Origin: Bacteroidota bacterium
GTDB lineage: Bacteria > Bacteroidota > Ignavibacteria > Ignavibacteriales > Ignavibacteriaceae
DNA length: 9,607 nt
Reading direction: 5' to 3'
Assembly: GCA_021796135.1 (NCBI GenBank)
Contig: JAJYOQ010000130.1
Location: 1-9,607, forward strand
Shown: piece by piece, positions 6,531 to 9,607 of the stretch
How the letters are laid out: the number at the start of each line of letters is the position of its first letter
Numbering within the stretch: position 1 is the stretch's first letter
Program-made: the position numbers and the translations under genes
Notes under the pieces: generated by a model
The model's database searches: none
Told to the model about the DNA's origin: nothing
The model's input: the letters and a program-made list of their open reading frames with translations, nothing else

Positions 6531-7721
6531 ATGCAAACAAAAAACTTAATATCGTTCGCCGGTAAACGAGGAAACCAAATTCGTTCGGATTGTTTTGTTG
6601 AACTCGGATCAAAGCCTTCAGGCGGGATTAATCTAAATTTGAAAAGTAAAGTCGCTTCGATGTATGGCGCATCGATAGAAAAGCAAATAAAAGAAATGTG
6701 TTCCTTCTTTGGATTGAAGAACGCTAACATTTTGATTGAAGATAATGGCGCCCTTCCATTTGTCCTTGCTGCTCGATTTGAGCTCGCAGTAAGAAGGTTA
6801 TTCCCGGAAATCGATAAAGAATTTCTTTTACCGGCAAATAAAAATAATCTTTACCATACCTCTAAAGAACGATTAAGAAGAAGCCGTCTTTATCTTCCGG
6901 GCAATGAACCGAAATTTTTTCTTAATGCAGGGCTTCATCAGCCGGACGGAATAATTTTGGACTTGGAAGATAGTGTTGCTCATTCTGAAAAAGATGCCGC
7001 ACAGTTACTCGTGCGCAATGCTTTAAGAAGCGTAGATTTTTACGGCTCTGAAAGGATGGTAAGAATAAACCAATTACCACGCGGACTCGACGATCTGAAA
7101 TTTATTGTACCTTATAATGTTCAAGTTATTCTAATTCCAAAATGTGAATCACCGAAGCAAGTGATTGACATTGAAGCTGAAATAGATAGAATTAAAAAGA
7201 AAAATAATATTTCTAATGAGATTTATTTGATGCCGATTATTGAAAGCGCATTGGGAATTATTAAAGCTTACGAAATAGCTACAGCTTCAAAAAATATCTG
7301 TGCATTGACAATCGGACTTGAAGATTATACCGCAGACATTGGCACACAGCGAACACTTGAAGGAAGAGAAAGTTTTTTTGCAAGGTCAATGATAGTAAAT
7401 GCAGCAAAGGCAGCAGGCGTTCAAGCAATTGATACCGTTTTTTCGGATGTAGGCGACATGGAAGGTTTGCGCGCGAGCGTTCTGGATGCTAAATCGCTAG
7501 GTTTTGAAGGGAAAGGTTGTATACATCCGCGGCAAATTCCGGTGGTTCATGAAGTTTTTGCTCCGACATCAGATGAAATTGATAAAGCAAAAAAAATTGT
7601 CGCCGCTTTTGAGGAAGCAAAAGTAAAAGGAATAGGTGTCGTTTCTCTTGGAAGTAAAATGGTTGACGCACCGGTAGTAAAAAAGGCGATAAGAATTTTA
7701 GAATTGTCTGGTAGAAGTTAA
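6531..7721 (+). CDS. citE: Citrate lyase acyl carrier-beta subunit fusion (CitD-CitE)
   Basis: This 396-residue protein fuses two citrate lyase components that are normally separate. Residues ~1-95 are the acyl carrier (gamma, CitD): RSDCFVEL near the N-terminus, then EDNGALPFVLAARFELAVRR (70-89). S19 is the likely attachment site for the phosphoribosyl-dephospho-CoA arm. Residues ~114-345 are the beta subunit (CitE, HpcH/HpaI superfamily): RSRLYLPGNEP, DLEDSV (144-149), VRIN with R178, IESALGI with E238, GLEDYTADIG with D265, and IHPRQI (331-336). CitE cleaves citryl-ACP to acetyl-ACP and oxaloacetate. Fused, the carrier is delivered in cis to its lyase. AGGA at 6521-6524 supports the ATG. 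The gene is followed after 31 bases by citF, matching the usual citD-citE-citF order. Citramalate lyase uses the same architecture, so the substrate could differ. Confidence 0.9.
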   Translation: MQTKNLISFAGKRGNQIRSDCFVELGSKPSGGINLNLKSKVASMYGASIEKQIKEMCSFFGLKNANILIEDNGALPFVLAARFELAVRRLFPEIDKEFLLPANKNNLYHTSKERLRRSRLYLPGNEPKFFLNAGLHQPDGIILDLEDSVAHSEKDAAQLLVRNALRSVDFYGSERMVRINQLPRGLDDLKFIVPYNVQVILIPKCESPKQVIDIEAEIDRIKKKNNISNEIYLMPIIESALGIIKAYEIATASKNICALTIGLEDYTADIGTQRTLEGRESFFARSMIVNAAKAAGVQAIDTVFSDVGDMEGLRASVLDAKSLGFEGKGCIHPRQIPVVHEVFAPTSDEIDKAKKIVAAFEEAKVKGIGVVSLGSKMVDAPVVKKAIRILELSGRS

Positions 7722-7752
7722 TCATTGACAATATATTATTTAAGGAAAATAA

Positions 7753-9303
7753 ATGCGATTAATAGTCAACGCTGCTGGAAGATATGTGCCGACCGAAGTA
7801 AATGGAGTTAAGCAAATTCCTTTCACGGGAATAAACAAGTTCAGACCAAACGGAAACAAAGCAAAACCGATGATTAATTCTTGTATAGATTACCCTCAAG
7901 ACGGAAACAAGATAGTAAAAAATCTAAAAGATGCTTTGAAACGTGCCGGGTTGAAAGATGGAATGACAATTTCAACCCACCATCATTTGAGAAACGGTGA
8001 TGTGCTAACAAATATTTTATTTGATACGATTCATGAACTAGGAATAAAAAATATTCGCTGGTTTCCAAGCGCTTCTTTCCCTGTTCACGAATATTTAATA
8101 AAATATTTAGAAGACGGAACAATCCATCATATAGAAGGAAGTATGAACGGTCCGCTCGGTAAATTTACAACTGAGGGGAAAATGAAAGGGGTAGGAGTTC
8201 TACGTTCGCACGGAGGGCGTTACCAGGCAGTGCAAGACGGAGAAGTTCACATAGATATTGCTATAATCGCCGCTCCTACAGCAGATTTTTTCGGTAATGC
8301 AAACGGAGTTTATGGAAAATCTGCATCAGGATTAATTGGTTTTGCATTGGTTGATTCTGAGTACGCAAATAAAGTAATTGTCGTTACGGATAATCTCGTC
8401 CCTTTTCCGTGCGTTCCATGGCAAATTCAGGGAAATAATGTTGATTACGTTGTTCAAGTTGACTCACTCGGAGATGCTTCTAAAATAGTATCCGGCACAA
8501 CCGAAGTTACAAAGTCCCCAGACAGACTCTTAATAGCCGAGTATGTTGCTCAGTTTATTGATGAAGCCGGGATAATGAAAAACGGGTTTTCATTTCAAGC
8601 AGGGTCAGGCGGTACAAATTTAGCTTTTGTACTTTATTTAAAAGAAAGAATGAAAGCAAAAGGAATTAAAGCAAGATTTGTCCGCGGCGGCAGCACGAAA
8701 TATCTGGTTCAACTTTTGGAAGAAGGGTTAACAGATTACATTCTCGACGGACAGACCTTTGATCTTGAAGGAGTAAGAAGCATGAGGGAAAATCCTAATC
8801 ACGTTAATACAAGCCCTTTTACAAGCTACAACTTTCACGGAAAAGGAAATTTTGCTTCGATAGTAGATGTCGCAGTTTTAGGCGCTACCGAAGTTGATAT
8901 AAATTTTAACGCGAACGTCGTTAGCCATTCGGACGGATATTTACTTCATGGTATCGGCGGCTGGCAGAATTGTCTATATTCAAAATGCACAATACTTGCA
9001 GTACCGTCATTTAGAGACAGAATTCCAGTTATCATTGATGAAGTTACAACTCTCTGCGGACCTGGAGAGTTAATAGATGTTATCATTACAGAAAGGGGGA
9101 TAGCCATCAATCCAAAGAGAAAAGATTTAATAAAGGCGATGAAGAATACTTCCCTACCAATAAAACCTATAAAGAAAATTAGAGACGAAGTTTATGAAAT
9201 ATGCGGGGTTCCGGCTAAACCAAAAATAAATAAGAATAAAGTTGTAGCTGTAATTAAGTGGGTTGACGGAACATTGATTGATTCAGTATTTCAAATTAAA
9301 TGA
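7753..9303 (+). CDS. citF: Citrate lyase alpha subunit (citrate:acetyl-ACP transferase)
   Basis: This 516-residue protein matches the full length of CitF (E. coli about 510). It belongs to the CoA-transferase-like family and exchanges the acetyl group on the carrier protein for citrate, forming citryl-ACP for the beta subunit. Family motifs are THHHLRNGD (75-83), GSMNGPLG, the glycine-rich GSGGTNLAF (284-292), RGGSTKYLV (311-319), SPFTSYNF, HSDGYLLHGIGGWQN and a C-terminal DGTLIDSV. No truncation or frameshift is seen. AAGGAAA at 7742-7748 is the ribosome site. It is the last gene of the cluster, with hairpins beyond its stop. Neither the ligase that acetylates the carrier (citC) nor the prosthetic-group genes (citX, citG) are in this window. 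The family call is secure; citramalate or homocitrate as substrate cannot be excluded. Confidence 0.93.
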   Translation: MRLIVNAAGRYVPTEVNGVKQIPFTGINKFRPNGNKAKPMINSCIDYPQDGNKIVKNLKDALKRAGLKDGMTISTHHHLRNGDVLTNILFDTIHELGIKNIRWFPSASFPVHEYLIKYLEDGTIHHIEGSMNGPLGKFTTEGKMKGVGVLRSHGGRYQAVQDGEVHIDIAIIAAPTADFFGNANGVYGKSASGLIGFALVDSEYANKVIVVTDNLVPFPCVPWQIQGNNVDYVVQVDSLGDASKIVSGTTEVTKSPDRLLIAEYVAQFIDEAGIMKNGFSFQAGSGGTNLAFVLYLKERMKAKGIKARFVRGGSTKYLVQLLEEGLTDYILDGQTFDLEGVRSMRENPNHVNTSPFTSYNFHGKGNFASIVDVAVLGATEVDINFNANVVSHSDGYLLHGIGGWQNCLYSKCTILAVPSFRDRIPVIIDEVTTLCGPGELIDVIITERGIAINPKRKDLIKAMKNTSLPIKPIKKIRDEVYEICGVPAKPKINKNKVVAVIKWVDGTLIDSVFQIK

Positions 9304-9318
9304 TACTTTCGGTATAAA

Positions 9319-9360
9319 CAAGAATGCCCATTTCGAAAAAAATCGAGACGGGCAATCTTG
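9319..9360 (+). terminator. Imperfect hairpin after citF, possible terminator
   Basis: CAAGAATGCCC pairs with GGGCAATCTTG and the inner TCGA with TCGA, around a loop of six A, giving an interrupted stem of about 18 base pairs starting 15 bases after the citF stop. There are an A-A mismatch, an A-C mismatch and a G-U pair on the plus-strand RNA. No clear U-run follows, so it may act as a transcript end protector or weak terminator. Confidence 0.45.
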
Positions 9361-9395
9361 CTGCTTATTCATTCATGCAATCGAAAACTTAGCTA

Positions 9396-9426
9396 ATGTA
9401 ATGCCGGATCAAATCCGGCATTACAT
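9396..9426. terminator. Perfect hairpin between citF and dnaK, likely bidirectional terminator
   Basis: A perfect 14-base-pair stem (ATGTAATGCCGGAT, then ATCCGGCATTACAT) closes a three-base CAA loop. It sits 15 bases beyond the dnaK stop on the minus strand and about 90 bases after the citF stop. On the minus strand a TTTT lies about 7 bases beyond the stem, so it serves dnaK best, but its position between convergent genes suits both directions. Confidence 0.65.
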
Positions 9427-9441
9427 ATATTCAACTACAAG

Positions 9442-9607
9442 CTATTTCTTCTTTTTAGTTTCATCGTCAACTACTTCATAAGAAGCATCTTGAACTTCTT
9501 TGTCGTCGGACTTCGTTTCGCCATTAGAAGAAGCATTGTCACCTGCTTGCTGCGAAGCATCACCGGGCTGTCCTGCTCCGGGTTGCGCATAAAGTTCAGA
9601 AGCAATT
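9442..9607 (-). CDS. dnaK: Chaperone DnaK (Hsp70), C-terminal end only
   Basis: On the minus strand a frame open to the window edge encodes the last 54 residues of a protein ending at TAG (9442-9444). It begins IASELYAQPGAGQPGD, continues through a Gln/Ser/Gly-rich linker, and ends with EVQDASYEVVDDE followed by TKKKK. This is the disordered tail of DnaK: the end of the lid helix (KxxxxLY followed by small residues) and the acidic EVVDD motif that typically closes bacterial Hsp70s. The extra lysines after that motif are a small lineage feature. The ATPase and substrate-binding domains lie beyond the window. It is convergent with citF and should belong to a separate transcription unit. Confidence 0.9.
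   Translation of the reverse strand, partial: IASELYAQPGAGQPGDASQQAGDNASSNGETKSDDKEVQDASYEVVDDETKKKK

Noticed and set aside
6503..6730. Minus-strand open frame overlapping the palindrome and the start of citDE
   Set aside because: It opposes a clear CitD domain and has no independent support.
9278..9481. Plus-strand open frame overlapping the citF end and running across dnaK
   Set aside because: It crosses both hairpins and the antisense of the DnaK tail, and has no motif; it is a chance frame.
1..9607. CRISPR array, tRNA, rRNA, insertion sequence or prophage gene
   Set aside because: No spaced direct repeats, cloverleaf-like sequence, rRNA signature, transposase or phage protein was found on either strand.

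Overview
The window is AT-rich bacterial DNA. It holds the end of a sensor histidine kinase, a decayed kinase remnant, six tightly spaced same-strand metabolic genes, and the end of a convergent dnaK. The dnaK tail (a Gly/Pro/Gln/Ser-rich linker, then EVQDASYEVVDDE and a lysine run), the low GC content and the gene content suggest the Bacteroidota/Chlorobiota/Ignavibacteriota group. Clear Shine-Dalgarno sequences before most genes fit an Ignavibacteria-like lineage better than a typical Bacteroidia. This is an inference, and no rRNA or other strong marker is present.

Layout: 1-600 is the HisKA tail and ATPase domain of a histidine kinase whose 5' end lies outside the window. 602-997 is a second, frameshifted kinase ATPase domain (pseudogene). 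1084-2259 is an isocitrate/homoisocitrate-type decarboxylating dehydrogenase. 2361-2903 is a small HD-domain protein that lacks the His of its HD motif. 2905-4875 is a single-chain homoaconitase of the fungal Lys4 type. 4991-6433 is an MmgE/PrpD-family dehydratase. 6531-7721 is a fusion of the citrate lyase acyl carrier (CitD) with the beta subunit (CitE). 7753-9303 is citrate lyase alpha (CitF). 9442-9607, on the minus strand, is the C-terminus of DnaK. Hairpins lie between dehydrogenase and HD gene, inside the PrpD-citDE gap (a nested palindromic element), and between citF and dnaK.

Read together, the six genes look like one metabolic module acting on a citrate-like or homocitrate-like tricarboxylic acid. 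A three-function lyase cleaves (or recognises) the tertiary hydroxy acid. A PrpD-type enzyme can dehydrate it to the unsaturated acid. A Lys4-type enzyme can hydrate that to the secondary alcohol isomer. A beta-decarboxylating dehydrogenase interconverts that isomer with a 2-oxo acid. Fungal Lys4 is reported to do only the hydration half of the aconitase cycle, so a co-encoded PrpD-type dehydratase may supply the missing half. The substrate (citrate, homocitrate, methylcitrate or another) and the net direction cannot be settled from sequence alone. This possible split-aconitase plus lyase pathway is the most interesting content of the window.
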